Source: Pseudoalteromonas xiamenensis (lineage in GTDB: Bacteria > Pseudomonadota > Gammaproteobacteria > Enterobacterales > Alteromonadaceae). Taken from it: a DNA stretch of 64,000 bases. Below are positions 50,697 through 59,991 of the stretch, one piece after another. Numbering within the stretch: the first letter of the stretch is position 1; every line of letters starts with the position of its first letter. The translations under genes were made by a program, and so were the position numbers. Under the pieces are notes generated by a model. That model was not told the DNA's origin and ran no database searches. It saw only the letters and a list, made by a program, of their open reading frames with translations. The DNA lies in the NCBI RefSeq assembly GCF_042431545.1, contig NZ_JBHLYX010000007.1. One strand, written 5' to 3'.

Positions 50697-51587
50697 TTAC
50701 AGTGGGCTCTTCGCTAGATTTTGCTTTAAATGTTCAAAGAAACGTTTTGTCTTATACGGTATAAAATCCGTTTTAGGGTAATAAGCCATCAATTGAGTTT
50801 TCGCAGATTTGATTTCGGGTAACACCGGAACCAACAATCCGAGGCGAATTTCACGCTCAATGTAGTGAGGAGATATAAAAATGATCCCCATGCCTTGGAT
50901 AGCCGCTTTTAAAATCGCATCAAGATGATCTGTCACAAAATTATAGTTGGTAAAACTGAACACGCGGCCATCTTCAAGCACCAATCCACCTTTTTTCTGA
51001 TAGTAATTGGTCAGCAACATTTTGTGTTCACTCACGTCGTTCAGAGACACGATCTGCTGGTGATGTTTAAGGTAGTCAGGCGAGGCGAACATTTGCATTT
51101 GATAATCAATTAAACGCCGACCAACAAGGGAAGAGGAATCAAACTCTTCATGGTAACGCGTGATCACTAAATCATGATGCAAATCTGGAGGTGCTCCCGG
51201 AGGCAGTACATTGAGATGAATGGTTAGTTTAGGATACTGTGCTAAAAACGTTTTAATGTTTGGCATTAATACAGTACTACCAACCGCTTGGGTCGCCGCG
51301 ATTTTCAGTGTGCCTTGCGGCTCAAGATGCGACGACTGAGCTTCGTCGAGTAACGCATCAAAATCGGCTACCCATTGTTTCACTCGGGGCAAAAACAACG
51401 CGCCTTGTTCAGTTAAGTTTACTTGTCGAGTCGTTCGGACCAAGAGGGTATGACCAAGTTGCTGTTCGAGCCAATCAATCCTTTTGCTCATGGCTGAGGG
51501 TGAAATGTTTAAGAGATCGGCAGCTTTGGTAAAGCTGCCTGTTTGCGCCAGTATTTCAAAACTTTTTGTCGCCGTTAACCAGTCCAT
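50697..51587 (-). CDS. LysR family regulator
   Basis: A 296-residue LTTR of the CrgA/AaeR-like group: N-terminal helix-turn-helix (LAQTGSFTKAADLLNISPSAMSKRI) and a LysR substrate domain (GTLKIAATQAVGSTVLMP). It is divergent from an MFS transporter gene that it probably controls. The ribosome site AGGAAATAAT lies within a perfect palindrome, suggesting autorepression. Confidence 0.9.
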   Translation of the reverse strand: MDWLTATKSFEILAQTGSFTKAADLLNISPSAMSKRIDWLEQQLGHTLLVRTTRQVNLTEQGALFLPRVKQWVADFDALLDEAQSSHLEPQGTLKIAATQAVGSTVLMPNIKTFLAQYPKLTIHLNVLPPGAPPDLHHDLVITRYHEEFDSSSLVGRRLIDYQMQMFASPDYLKHHQQIVSLNDVSEHKMLLTNYYQKKGGLVLEDGRVFSFTNYNFVTDHLDAILKAAIQGMGIIFISPHYIEREIRLGLLVPVLPEIKSAKTQLMAYYPKTDFIPYKTKRFFEHLKQNLAKSPL

Positions 51588-51591
51588 ATTA

Positions 51592-51606
51592 TTTCCTATT
51601 AGGAAA
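51592..51606. promoter_or_regulatory. LysR operator candidate
   Basis: TTTCCTATTAGGAAA is a perfect 15-bp palindrome containing a T-N11-A motif, directly upstream of the LysR start codon and overlapping its ribosome site, in the LysR/MFS divergent gap. Confidence 0.6.
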
Positions 51607-51695
51607 AAGTATTTTAATTATTACCTCATTTTTAAGACATTAAAAGCACCGTATAGTGAAGACTCTATTCTAGGCTGTTGGGTGGTTCGTTGACG

Positions 51696-52868
51696 ATGTG
51701 GGTTGTACTTGCCGTATTTCTATTATCTTGCTCACAGCTTGCAAGCCAAATATACATTCCCGTCTTACCAACTATTGGTCAGTCACTTGCAATTAGCGAA
51801 ACAGCAAGCCAAGCTCTCATTGCAAGCTACTATATCACCCTAGGAATGTCGCAGTTGATCACCGGTCCGTCGAGAGACCGGTTTGGTGATAAGCCTGTTT
51901 TTATTGTGGGACAGATGACGCTAATTCTCGGCACACTTCTGTGCACGCTTTCGCAAAACGCTACCTTGTTTTTTATTGGTCGCATTTTACAAGGTATTGG
52001 AGCGGCCTCCCCGTTGTTAATTAGCCGTACAGTACTATCCTCAAAATTACAGGGACCAAAGCTCAAAAGCGCAATGGCAACAATGGCGATAGCATCCAGT
52101 TTAACGTCTATTCTAACGCCGCTGATCTCTGGCGTGCTTTCCCAATGGTTTGGTTGGCAAGGTATGTCTGGTGTTCTAATTGGCTATTATGTTTTGGTTA
52201 CGTTGTTTGGTTTGGCGCTCTTAGAAAGCACCACTAATCACGCCAATTCTGTGCATCCGAAATTTCTCGTAAAACAATATCGTGCATTACTGAATCAGGG
52301 GCCTTTTCTCTACGTCGCCTGTATTAAGTGGATACCTACTTTTTTGTATTTGACAATCCAGTTGTACTTGCCCTTTTTCTTAAGTCACACTTTTGGATAT
52401 AACGACCATGAAATTGGTCAAGCGATGATGATCCCAATGCTAGGGCTGTTGTTCGGTTCGACCATGGCAAAAGTTTTGCAAAAGCGTTTTGCCTACCTCG
52501 ATTTAGTGTTGTGGTTTTGGCCTATTTTGCTCTTGGGTGCGTTACTTTTTGCACACACCGATGCAGCACTTGGCTATTTACTCGCTTACGCACTGGTGAT
52601 GCTCGTGTTTGGTGTTTATTTTCCGGTATATATGCACCTCATCGGTGTTGTAGAACCAAACAATGCAGGTACCGCTAATGCGCTGGTCGGCGCTGTAGAA
52701 CTACTTGTGTTCACCCTACTTGCGCTGGCAATCAACCGATGGCTCCTCGACTCGCCACTGTCCGTCGCGCTGTTTATTGGTTTGTGCGCGCTTTTCGTAC
52801 TGTTTGCATGGTATCAATTAAATACACGACGTATAACAGAACTTTCGACCCCAATTACGGAAAAATAA
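51696..52868 (+). CDS. MFS transporter, Bcr/CflA-like drug efflux
   Basis: A 390-residue, 12-helix major facilitator of the DHA1 group. Motif A is GPSRDRFGDKPV in the second loop and motif C-like glycines lie in helix 5. It opens WVVLAVFLLSCSQLASQIYIPVLP, typical of Bcr/CflA proteins. ATG at 51696 is used; a TTG at 51690 is also possible. Divergent from a LysR gene and two bases from a following acetyltransferase gene, so drug or metabolite efflux coupled with acetylation is plausible. Confidence 0.85.
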   Translation: MWVVLAVFLLSCSQLASQIYIPVLPTIGQSLAISETASQALIASYYITLGMSQLITGPSRDRFGDKPVFIVGQMTLILGTLLCTLSQNATLFFIGRILQGIGAASPLLISRTVLSSKLQGPKLKSAMATMAIASSLTSILTPLISGVLSQWFGWQGMSGVLIGYYVLVTLFGLALLESTTNHANSVHPKFLVKQYRALLNQGPFLYVACIKWIPTFLYLTIQLYLPFFLSHTFGYNDHEIGQAMMIPMLGLLFGSTMAKVLQKRFAYLDLVLWFWPILLLGALLFAHTDAALGYLLAYALVMLVFGVYFPVYMHLIGVVEPNNAGTANALVGAVELLVFTLLALAINRWLLDSPLSVALFIGLCALFVLFAWYQLNTRRITELSTPITEK

Positions 52869-52870
52869 CA

Positions 52871-53443
52871 ATGTTTAATACAAAACGGACTCTGATTCGA
52901 CGACTAAAGCAGGATGACGTAGACGCAATTTATGTCCATCGGAGCAGCCACCAAACGTCTAAATACATTGGTCCGCCAAGCACCTTACAAGATGCAATTG
53001 AGCGTGTTAATCAAGCCATGAAACCTTGGACACAAGCAGAAGGCGAGAGATTGATGCTTGGCATTGAGCACCGAGACACTGGCGAGCTGATAGGGGAACT
53101 GATGTTTAAGTACACCAATAAGCCCGCCGGAATTGGTGAGATAGGATACCGATTGGCCGAAGAATATCTTGGTCAAGGCTATGGTTTAGAAGTGTCGAAC
53201 GGGCTTATTAATTACGTTTTTGAAGAACTCGCGGCACACAAAATACAGGCTATTGCCGCTGTTGATAACATCGCTTCGTGGAAGCTAATGGAAAAATTGG
53301 GTATGGTCCGAGAAGGCGTATTACGCGAGTATATGTTGCTGCCTTCTGGCTATTCCGATGCGGTCGTATATGGTTTGTTGAAACGAGAATGGTTGGCCTT
53401 GAACAAAAACAAACCAGTTCCCACTTTGCAACAGGTATGCTAA
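52871..53443 (+). CDS. GNAT acetyltransferase (RimJ/RimL type)
   Basis: A 190-residue N-acetyltransferase: RTLIRRLKQDDVDAIYVHRSS, then GEIGYRLAEEYLGQGYG with the acetyl-CoA loop (QGYG), NIASWKLMEKLGMVREG and the closing VVYGLLKREW. It acts on a protein N-terminus or small amine. The ATG at 52871 lies two bases after the MFS stop; longer in-frame starts would run inside the transporter gene. Confidence 0.9.
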   Translation: MFNTKRTLIRRLKQDDVDAIYVHRSSHQTSKYIGPPSTLQDAIERVNQAMKPWTQAEGERLMLGIEHRDTGELIGELMFKYTNKPAGIGEIGYRLAEEYLGQGYGLEVSNGLINYVFEELAAHKIQAIAAVDNIASWKLMEKLGMVREGVLREYMLLPSGYSDAVVYGLLKREWLALNKNKPVPTLQQVC

Positions 53444-53480
53444 TAATGAATTTATACATTTACTTATAAGTCATACAATT

Positions 53481-53897
53481 ATGCCTGCTCATTTGTTTGT
53501 TTACGGCACTTTGCTTAAAAAACTAAACCTCCCTTGCTATCGCTACATCCAAAAAGTCGCTGACTTTGTTGGGGAGGCAAAGACACATGGCGTACTTTGG
53601 GATCTGGGAAATTATCCAGGCTTGCAAGTCGACGCCACGGCGGGTGCTGTCATGGGTGAGCTCTTTAAACTCAAAGAGCCGCTAGATTGGCATGAACTTG
53701 ATGCTTACGAAGATTTCCACCCGAACGATCTCGCTGGAAGTCTATATCTGCGAATTGAGACGCAAGTACTTCTTGCCAACGACAAACCGCAACGTGCGTG
53801 GGTTTATCACTACCAAGGACCGATGCATTTTGCCAAAGTGATTGAGCATGGCGACTACGCGTTACATCGACAAACATTACGTCTCCCACGGCGCTAA
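53481..53897 (+). CDS. Gamma-glutamylcyclotransferase-like protein
   Basis: A 138-residue GGCT/AIG2-like fold: FVYGTLLKK at the start, LGNYPGLQVD, GELFKL and LDAYEDFHP with the catalytic glutamate pair. Family members cyclise gamma-glutamyl amines to 5-oxoproline. It follows the GNAT gene on the same strand. No clear ribosome site is seen. PxpA, which degrades 5-oxoproline, is encoded elsewhere in this window, but the two are far apart. Confidence 0.82.
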   Translation: MPAHLFVYGTLLKKLNLPCYRYIQKVADFVGEAKTHGVLWDLGNYPGLQVDATAGAVMGELFKLKEPLDWHELDAYEDFHPNDLAGSLYLRIETQVLLANDKPQRAWVYHYQGPMHFAKVIEHGDYALHRQTLRLPRR

Positions 53898-53965
53898 AAT
53901 TTACTTGTCACTTATTAGGTAAATACGCATTCATTGCTACACTTAAACTAAAACAAGAGGTTAGC

Positions 53966-55033
53966 ATGGAAAAAGTGGCGATCATCGGTGGTGGGATCAA
54001 CGGGCTATGCACTGCATGGAAACTCGCTGAAGCGGGGTTTAAGGTGACACTGTTTGAGCGCGGTGAACTCATGCAACAGACTTCAGCTGCTTCAAGCAAA
54101 CTGTTGCACGGTGGAATACGCTACCTTGAAAACTTTGAATTTAGATTAGTCCGTGAAGCCCTTGAAGAGCGTAAATGGTGGCTCGAAAACGTTCCAAATC
54201 TAACGCGTCGCCTTCCTATACTTTACCCTATATATCCCCATACACGCGCCAGATGGAAAATGAAAATCGGCATGACGTTGTATGATTTCCTCGCCGGTAA
54301 AAAAGGCATTGGTCGACACCGATGGCTGACGCCCAGACAAGTTAAACGTTGTTCGCCATACCTAAATCAACAAAATTTAAAGGGTGCTTACTTATTTCAC
54401 GATGGTCAAATGGATGACCAAGCGCTCGGGCTTTGGGTTGCAGAGCGCTGCCGTGAATTAGGGGTAAGCATCCACACCCAGCATCCAGTCAATCGCATTA
54501 CAGCACATGGCACACTGAGCACTTTTCAAGGCTCATTTGAGTTCGACACCATCATCAATGTTGCCGGCCCTTGGAGTGAGCAGCTCCTTGAAGATTCTCA
54601 CCTGCCTCACGATGAACACTTAGACTTAGTGCGAGGGAGTCATTTACTCCTGCCACCCATAAGCAAATTTGGCCATCTACTTGAAGTACCGGGAGAATCG
54701 AGAGTAGTATTCGTGTTGCCATACAAATCACAAACATTGCTTGGCACGACAGAAGTGCAGCACACGCTGAACGAAACAGTTGAGGTTTCCAAAGGAGAAC
54801 AAACTTACCTATTGAACCTGTATAACCACTATTTTACTCAACCATGTTACGAAACAGACATACGTTCAAAGTACGCTGGTGTAAGGCCTCTTTTGTCCGG
54901 CAAAGACTCGCTTTCGAAACATTCTAGAGAATACAAAATTACGCGTAATGAGCGACTTATCACGGTGTTTGGCGGGAAATGGACGACCGCACGGGCACTC
55001 GGACTCGCCGTATTAAACCAGCTAAGAAAATAA
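53966..55033 (+). CDS. GlpD-like FAD-dependent oxidoreductase, short form
   Basis: A 355-residue DAO-family enzyme: Rossmann motif VAIIGGGINGLCTAWKLAEAG, TSAASSKLLHGGIRYLE (the GlpD signature), DGQMDDQALGLWVAERCRE, IINVAGPWS and FGGKWTTARALG near the end. It lacks the C-terminal domain of GlpD (about 500 residues), as do stand-alone alpha-glycerophosphate oxidase-like proteins. Ribosome site AGAGG. Likely oxidises glycerol-3-phosphate or a related hydroxyacid. Confidence 0.85.
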   Translation: MEKVAIIGGGINGLCTAWKLAEAGFKVTLFERGELMQQTSAASSKLLHGGIRYLENFEFRLVREALEERKWWLENVPNLTRRLPILYPIYPHTRARWKMKIGMTLYDFLAGKKGIGRHRWLTPRQVKRCSPYLNQQNLKGAYLFHDGQMDDQALGLWVAERCRELGVSIHTQHPVNRITAHGTLSTFQGSFEFDTIINVAGPWSEQLLEDSHLPHDEHLDLVRGSHLLLPPISKFGHLLEVPGESRVVFVLPYKSQTLLGTTEVQHTLNETVEVSKGEQTYLLNLYNHYFTQPCYETDIRSKYAGVRPLLSGKDSLSKHSREYKITRNERLITVFGGKWTTARALGLAVLNQLRK

Positions 55034-55049
55034 CGGTGTTTTTTCCTGA

Positions 55050-55523
55050 CTATTGCTTAAAAATCCGACTATCAAAGCTAAATTCGAGCTTCTCTGCTTT
55101 TTCTAGAATTTCAGGCATCAAAGGGTGATTGGGGTTGACGAGAAAGTTTTTATCCCGAGGAGAAATGGTTGAAGGGACTTGCAATGCCACAAACTCTGGA
55201 TGAGGCAGTTTTAAAAATTGATCGCCAATTTCCTGCGTGAGTTCTCCAACCGGTATGGCACGCCAATTGTTGGGTAAGTCTTCTTTGTCTAGCTGGACAA
55301 TAAGGTATTCAGGCACTTCAATGCGGTACAGATCGTACTTATCAATCAGCTGTGGATCGTTATTTACATGAACGAACACCTCAAGTACACACAATGATTC
55401 CGATTCGGCAAAATACAGTGCTTCGGTGCCTTTGGAATTCCACCTTCCGCCAAACAGTTTTGCGCCTTGCGGGCTAAAAGGTGTGTCTGCAAACTTCTTT
55501 TGTGTCAGTCGATACATCTTCAT
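55050..55523 (-). CDS. RES-domain toxin
   Basis: A 157-residue RES-family toxin. The R (MYRLT, R5 or GGRWN R27), E (LCVLEVFVH, E48) and S (VPSTISP near 125) that give the family its name are visible, with SKGTEALYFAES between. RES toxins degrade or modify NAD+. Its ATG overlaps the stop of the antitoxin gene by one base (TAATG). Confidence 0.9.
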   Translation of the reverse strand: MKMYRLTQKKFADTPFSPQGAKLFGGRWNSKGTEALYFAESESLCVLEVFVHVNNDPQLIDKYDLYRIEVPEYLIVQLDKEDLPNNWRAIPVGELTQEIGDQFLKLPHPEFVALQVPSTISPRDKNFLVNPNHPLMPEILEKAEKLEFSFDSRIFKQ

Positions 55524-55975
55524 TAAGAAAAGACACCGTGTTCGATACGACCAATTAAATCTTTTACTGTCTCAAAATCGACCGTGGTCGATATCATATC
55601 AAGAGGTCGTTTGCCATTTAGCCCATAAACACCTTCTCGGATCCACTCAAGCGCGCGTTGTTCATCATCGAACATATCCGTTGCCAATTTAATCAACAGT
55701 GCAAGGCGGTACATCACGTCACTTTCTTGAGTGCTAAAACGCTCTTCGTTTTTAAGCCGGCGTTTAATTGTGCTGATTGGGATCAACGTAACATGATGGA
55801 ATTCGTTTTGAGATAACTTTGCTTTTTCAACAATGTTTCGATAGACCGCAGGCTTAAACCCTAAGTGAATTGAGGCCGTTTTTGACGTGTCATCGTCTTC
55901 AATCCCCAGCGAATACCAATAATTGGGTTTATAGGTTGGTTTAGGCTTAAAACTTTTTAGACTTGATGTGGCCAT
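55523..55975 (-). CDS. Xre/MbcA/ParS-type antitoxin
   Basis: A 150-residue antitoxin of the RES-Xre system: an N-terminal Xre-like region (NEFHHVTLIPISTIKRRL) and a C-terminal MbcA/ParS toxin-binding domain (RALEWIREGVYGLNGKRPLDMI). ATG at 55975 has GGGG seven bases upstream; an ATG 36 bases earlier has no ribosome site. It should repress its own operon through the palindrome upstream. Confidence 0.9.
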   Translation of the reverse strand: MATSSLKSFKPKPTYKPNYWYSLGIEDDDTSKTASIHLGFKPAVYRNIVEKAKLSQNEFHHVTLIPISTIKRRLKNEERFSTQESDVMYRLALLIKLATDMFDDEQRALEWIREGVYGLNGKRPLDMISTTVDFETVKDLIGRIEHGVFS

Positions 55976-56013
55976 GGCAAACCCCAAAAAAAGCTCATAT
56001 GGTCTTGTCATAC

Positions 56014-56029
56014 TGGCTCAATTGAACCA
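56014..56029. promoter_or_regulatory. Toxin-antitoxin operator
   Basis: TGGCTCAATTGAACCA is a 16-bp palindrome with one mismatched pair, about 40 bp upstream of the antitoxin start. Confidence 0.6.
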
Positions 56030-56371
56030 AAAAATCAACTAAAGCGTACAAAACATCAAAAACACAATCCCAATTTTTACAATTATTATCCTCCTGTACC
56101 ACATTGCAATTAGTACAACCTACTAAAACTTCAGCCTATAGATTTTTTATTCATGCGACCTCCTACACATCGATATCCAATTTTGTTATTGATTTTAAAT
56201 AAGTAAAACCAAGTAAAATCTCAAACCGGTAAAATGGAACCTAAGTTGTGCTCTCACTTTGCGTCATTTTTTCCATGTAAATTTTGAACAATCAAAATTT
56301 AGGTACAGATTTTTAACGTTTCGTTCAGTTAACTGCAACTAACCTATTTGTACAACACTTTGGAGGTCAAT
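56030..56371. other. Divergent intergenic region
   Basis: About 340 AT-rich bases between the toxin-antitoxin operator and the DUF4382 gene. It must contain both promoters. Several A-tracts are present but no RNA or repeat was recognised. GGAGG at 56362-56366 is the ribosome site of the next gene. Confidence 0.5.
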
Positions 56372-57361
56372 ATGTACAAGTACGTAACGCTAGCAACATT
56401 CTTGGGATTACTAAGTGGCTGCGGGGGCGGCTCAAGTTCCAGCTCAACATCGACACAACCTACTACACCACCCGTTGCAGAATCGACAACGTTAACATTG
56501 GGCGTTTCCGATGCTCCCGTAACGAACATCGCCGCAGTTTGGGTTGCATTTGATAAAATCACACTTCGCGCAAGCGGCGGTCAAGATACCGTTGTCGACA
56601 TCAGCAGTGAAGATGGCAGCAAATCAGTTCGCCTTGTCAATTTACTTCAATACACGGGTGACGATATTCATCAATTATTTGCTAATCAGCAACTTGAGGC
56701 AGGTAATTACACATGGATACGTGCCGATGTTGTCAACGGCGATAGCAGTGACTATGAAAATACATCTCACGTTATCTACAAAAATGGTACGTACGCCCCG
56801 CTTATCGTAAACCGTAAAGGCAACGATGGTATCGGTGAAATTCAACTAGATGGATTTGATTTAGTTACAGGAACCAATCAGTTTGTGATGGAATTCGATT
56901 TAAAAAAATCGTTGGTCGATCCTAAAAATAACGCCGACATAGTTTTAAAACCGCGAGGTGTACGTTTAGAAAATTTGGCGCAAAAAGCTAAATTGGAAGG
57001 GTCAATTGCAACGCAATTAATGGCCGATTGCGAAGTCGCTAATGCCTCGCTTGCAAACATCGACAACGGCTTCGAACATGCAATCTACTTATATCCTGCT
57101 AGCATCGAGGCGCCAGCAGATATTTATTATGAAAATGATGAGCCAAGTGCAACTGGGGCAATAGCCACTGCATTGGTGTCGTTAAATGAAGATGGCACTG
57201 GTCACTACGAAATCGCGTTCTTGGCGCAAGGAAACTACAAAGTCGGATATACCTGCCTTGGTCATATCGATAACATCGAAACGCAGGACGCAAACTTTAC
57301 GCTGTATCGCACATCAAGTGCAGACGTAACATCAAATACCCAAGTGAATTTCACAGAATAA
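56372..57361 (+). CDS. DUF4382 lipoprotein
   Basis: A 329-residue lipoprotein: signal with lipobox LLSGC (Cys near residue 17), a G/S/T-rich linker, then a DUF4382 domain (TTLTLGVSDAPVTNIAAVWVAFDKITLR, and VDISSEDGSKSVRLVNLLQ) and a C-terminal beta domain. Such proteins are outer-surface lipoproteins of unknown function in marine bacteria. GGAGG lies six bases before the ATG. Confidence 0.88.
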   Translation: MYKYVTLATFLGLLSGCGGGSSSSSTSTQPTTPPVAESTTLTLGVSDAPVTNIAAVWVAFDKITLRASGGQDTVVDISSEDGSKSVRLVNLLQYTGDDIHQLFANQQLEAGNYTWIRADVVNGDSSDYENTSHVIYKNGTYAPLIVNRKGNDGIGEIQLDGFDLVTGTNQFVMEFDLKKSLVDPKNNADIVLKPRGVRLENLAQKAKLEGSIATQLMADCEVANASLANIDNGFEHAIYLYPASIEAPADIYYENDEPSATGAIATALVSLNEDGTGHYEIAFLAQGNYKVGYTCLGHIDNIETQDANFTLYRTSSADVTSNTQVNFTE

Positions 57362-57402
57362 ACTAAAAGGCCCCCCCATTTAGGGTGGGTCACTTAAAAA
57401 AT

Positions 57403-57431
57403 AAAAAGCGCTTAATTTTAAGCGCTTTTTT
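57403..57431. terminator. Bidirectional terminator
   Basis: AAAAAGCGCTTAA / TTAAGCGCTTTTT between converging DUF4382 and DUF3147 genes. Confidence 0.92.
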
Positions 57432-57469
57432 AAATCATCCATTTATTCTTACGAATTGTTAAGCAGTGT

Positions 57470-57823
57470 TTATGGCATCAAATCAATGCCAAATAACTTA
57501 ACAAAATACGCAAATAACCAAAAACAGACGACCGTGATAACCGCACTCATTCCAAGCGCCAGCCAAAATCCAAAACGATTCAACAGCGCAGGAAATATCA
57601 AAAACATTGGCAACGTCGGTACCACATACCAAAATGTGTACCAAGCGTGATTTGCAATTTTATCCATCGGCTGCTTTTCAACGTATAGCCAAATCATGGC
57701 TAAAATGGTCACCATTGGCAGTGCCACTATCAATGCACCGAGTTTATCACTGCGCTTGGCAACTTCCGACACCGCAACGACCACCGCTGCCGTCACCAAA
57801 TACTTGATAATTAACCAACCCAT
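57470..57823 (-). CDS. DUF3147 family membrane protein
   Basis: A 117-residue inner-membrane protein with four helices (about 4-20, 28-46, 62-82, 86-110) following the DUF3147 pattern (KYLVTAAVVVAVSEVAKRS and GALIVALPMVTILAMIWLYVE). Function unknown. GGGGAACTT precedes the ATG. Confidence 0.85.
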   Translation of the reverse strand: MGWLIIKYLVTAAVVVAVSEVAKRSDKLGALIVALPMVTILAMIWLYVEKQPMDKIANHAWYTFWYVVPTLPMFLIFPALLNRFGFWLALGMSAVITVVCFWLFAYFVKLFGIDLMP

Positions 57824-58072
57824 AAGTTCCCCATAACAAAGTGCGAATTAAGCGACTTATATTGTCACACACTCTATTGCTGTCCCTATAGCGAATTGAG
57901 ACAAAGCCTGCTGAAGGCACGAATTCAATGTTTTGAAATAATGTACTGGCCTAGTCGCTTAATGCTGTCAAAACCATAGGAATCACAAAAAGCGAAACGT
58001 TGATAAACCCATTGAAGAGCTTAAGGATAAAGCGTTTATCGTTGTATTTACGACTCAAATGAGCCGACGAAG
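57824..58072. other. Intergenic gap with no feature seen
   Basis: About 250 bases upstream of the DUF3147 gene and downstream of the next minus-strand gene. No open frame, terminator or repeat was recognised; the DUF3147 promoter is presumably here. Confidence 0.4.
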
Positions 58073-58531
58073 TTATTTATATGATACTTGCGAGTCGTTG
58101 CGTTGAGCGTTTACCGCCCTATACCCCACTAAATAGCACAGTCCGCAGCAGAACCAAATCAAACCTATCGTTAACACGCCTAGACTCACTAGTTCAGGGT
58201 GTCTTGCCCAAAGCTGAAGTGTTAAAACACCTCGCAAAATCGATATCAGTGCAATCACATAAATACCTACATTCAGTAAGGGAAGTCTGCGGACAATTTT
58301 TGCCCCTGAAAGAGCGTAACTACCACATACAACAAAGATTGCTGATGCAACAAGTGTGGCGAAAGGAGCGAGCAGTGTTCCTGCTTTCGCTGATTCGACA
58401 AGTACGGGTGGAGCCATTTGAGCCGCGTAACATTGGGGTCCGAAATAAAGACAGGAAAGATGAGACAGGGCGGTCCCAAAAGCAACAATGGCCACTATCA
58501 CCAACAACACTGTTCCTAATCGCGCTTTCAT
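58073..58531 (-). CDS. Small membrane protein
   Basis: A 152-residue protein with four predicted helices (about 7-25, 50-70, 85-105, 115-137). Cysteines lie in the first loop (SCLYFGPQC) and in helix four (WFCCGLC). It resembles uncharacterised small inner-membrane proteins; no function can be assigned. GGGAG lies before the ATG. Confidence 0.65.
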   Translation of the reverse strand: MKARLGTVLLVIVAIVAFGTALSHLSCLYFGPQCYAAQMAPPVLVESAKAGTLLAPFATLVASAIFVVCGSYALSGAKIVRRLPLLNVGIYVIALISILRGVLTLQLWARHPELVSLGVLTIGLIWFCCGLCYLVGYRAVNAQRNDSQVSYK

Positions 58532-58639
58532 ATTCTCCCACTCCTTGTCGTAGTCTATTTGTTACGTTCACGGCAGCAAATGTCGCCGTTTCATTCAATG
58601 CAACGCTTGGTGAAGAGCACTGAATCTTGCGCTACAACG

Positions 58640-58858
58640 TTACACTAATTTCGTTACTCTAGAGTACTTTTCAGAGGCATACTCATGGTAAATGTCATCC
58701 AAATATTTTTCTAACTCGCTTTCTTTAATATCAGCAGGAATAATCACGTCATAGACTCGTGAGCGAATTCCAACTTCGGGGTCATTAAACAGTTGCCATT
58801 CCTGTTCCTTTTTAACTACTGACATTCTTTTACCAAAAACATTAAACTTAATGATCAT
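58640..58858 (-). CDS. Small DUF7661-like protein
   Basis: A 72-residue protein: FNVFGKRMSVVKKEQEWQLF, VYDVIIPADIKESELEKYLDDIYHE. The pattern matches a small conserved family I know as DUF7661, of unknown function. ATG at 58858 is chosen because the conserved block starts there and GGTGGG lies upstream; a longer frame reaching 58921 adds cysteine/histidine residues not seen in the family. Confidence 0.65.
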   Translation of the reverse strand: MIIKFNVFGKRMSVVKKEQEWQLFNDPEVGIRSRVYDVIIPADIKESELEKYLDDIYHEYASEKYSRVTKLV

Positions 58859-59046
58859 GTTTAACCCACCAATACTAATGTGAATGTGTTCATCTTTGCA
58901 TGACCATGCGGACCTTTTCAATATTCTCTCGCGAGCAAGTTGCTAAGATAAAATGCGCTAATGACCACATTCTCGAATAGATACTATCGCGCTATCTCAA
59001 ATCAAAAGCATTACTTGGCAAAGACTCATAGCGCCTTAATTTATTC

Positions 59047-59928
59047 TTACTCTTTGACGCCATCATTAAAATGTAAGCGATTAATCACTTCCAAAATATC
59101 ATGCCAGATAGCCTTGTTCGTTTTTCTAAAATACCCAAAGTGCCCTATCGATTTTTTAGGAAACGACGCCGAGTCATATCGTTTATAGGTGATCGGCTGC
59201 TCACTGGATACATGCTGCCAAAAGTTACTGATGTTACGTTCCGTACTAATTTCATCGTCATCAGCACTGAATACATAAATGGGTGCTTGGAAGTCTTTAT
59301 ACGCGCCACTTGGGATAGATTGCCCATAAAACTTTTCGGAAAAAAATAAGTGTTTTTCGCTACACCATGCCCCCCATTCCTTTGCAAATCCTCGAGGCAA
59401 ATCTTCCATAAAATTGAATGTTTTGGCGGGTACGTAATTAAACAACGCTAGAGTGACGGGCGCAAAAAATCGGAAAAAGAAATTCGCTTTGATTCGGTAA
59501 GTCAGTGGCATATAGGGAAAATAACCAGCCGATACCGCAATCGCAATAAGTCCATCTAATTTGTCTCTATTTCTTGCAAAGCCAATTTGCTGCCCGCCTG
59601 CACTATGACCAATACAATAAAGCGGTAAGTTAGGAAAACGTTCTTTAACCTCATCGATGACAGCTGGCATATCGTAACGTCCAATATCTGAATAACGGTA
59701 GTTACAGACGTTTAATTCTGTCGTTTTCGACTCACAGAATCCACGGTAATTCCAAAGGACAATGTGATAGCCATTTTCAACGAGAAACTCACAAAAGGGT
59801 AGATAAAACGACGTGTTCGTTGCTGTTCCAGGGTTAACAAGCACAACAGCTTTCGCATTTGAGCTTTCGATACACGTTGCCGTCAGAGTAACGTGATCTT
59901 CGGTCGTAATTTGGATGGTTGATTTCAT
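59047..59928 (-). CDS. Alpha/beta hydrolase
   Basis: A 293-residue hydrolase: NPGTATNTSFYLPF (oxyanion region), nucleophile in YCIGHSAGGQQIGF, acid in VFSADDDEIS, and a histidine in KSIGHFGYF. It resembles serine aminopeptidase/YheT-like hydrolases with a lid (about 150-220). It is divergent from a MerR gene, and its promoter carries the long spacer that MerR proteins activate, so it is probably induced by the MerR ligand. Confidence 0.85.
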   Translation of the reverse strand: MKSTIQITTEDHVTLTATCIESSNAKAVVLVNPGTATNTSFYLPFCEFLVENGYHIVLWNYRGFCESKTTELNVCNYRYSDIGRYDMPAVIDEVKERFPNLPLYCIGHSAGGQQIGFARNRDKLDGLIAIAVSAGYFPYMPLTYRIKANFFFRFFAPVTLALFNYVPAKTFNFMEDLPRGFAKEWGAWCSEKHLFFSEKFYGQSIPSGAYKDFQAPIYVFSADDDEISTERNISNFWQHVSSEQPITYKRYDSASFPKKSIGHFGYFRKTNKAIWHDILEVINRLHFNDGVKE

Positions 59929-59959
59929 GATTAATGTGCATTGATGTCAAAGTAAGAAC

Positions 59960-59991
59960 ACCCTAAACTATAGAGTATACTCCACAGTCAA
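59960..59991 (-). promoter_or_regulatory. MerR-type promoter/operator of the hydrolase gene
   Basis: On the minus strand TTGACT (59986-59991) and TAGGGT (59960-59965) are 20 bp apart, the long spacer typical of MerR-activated promoters. The spacer carries a dyad centred on the palindrome GAGTATACTC (59973-59982), which extends to 9 of 11 pairs. The layout matches MerR-type sites such as that of zntA. Confidence 0.75.
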
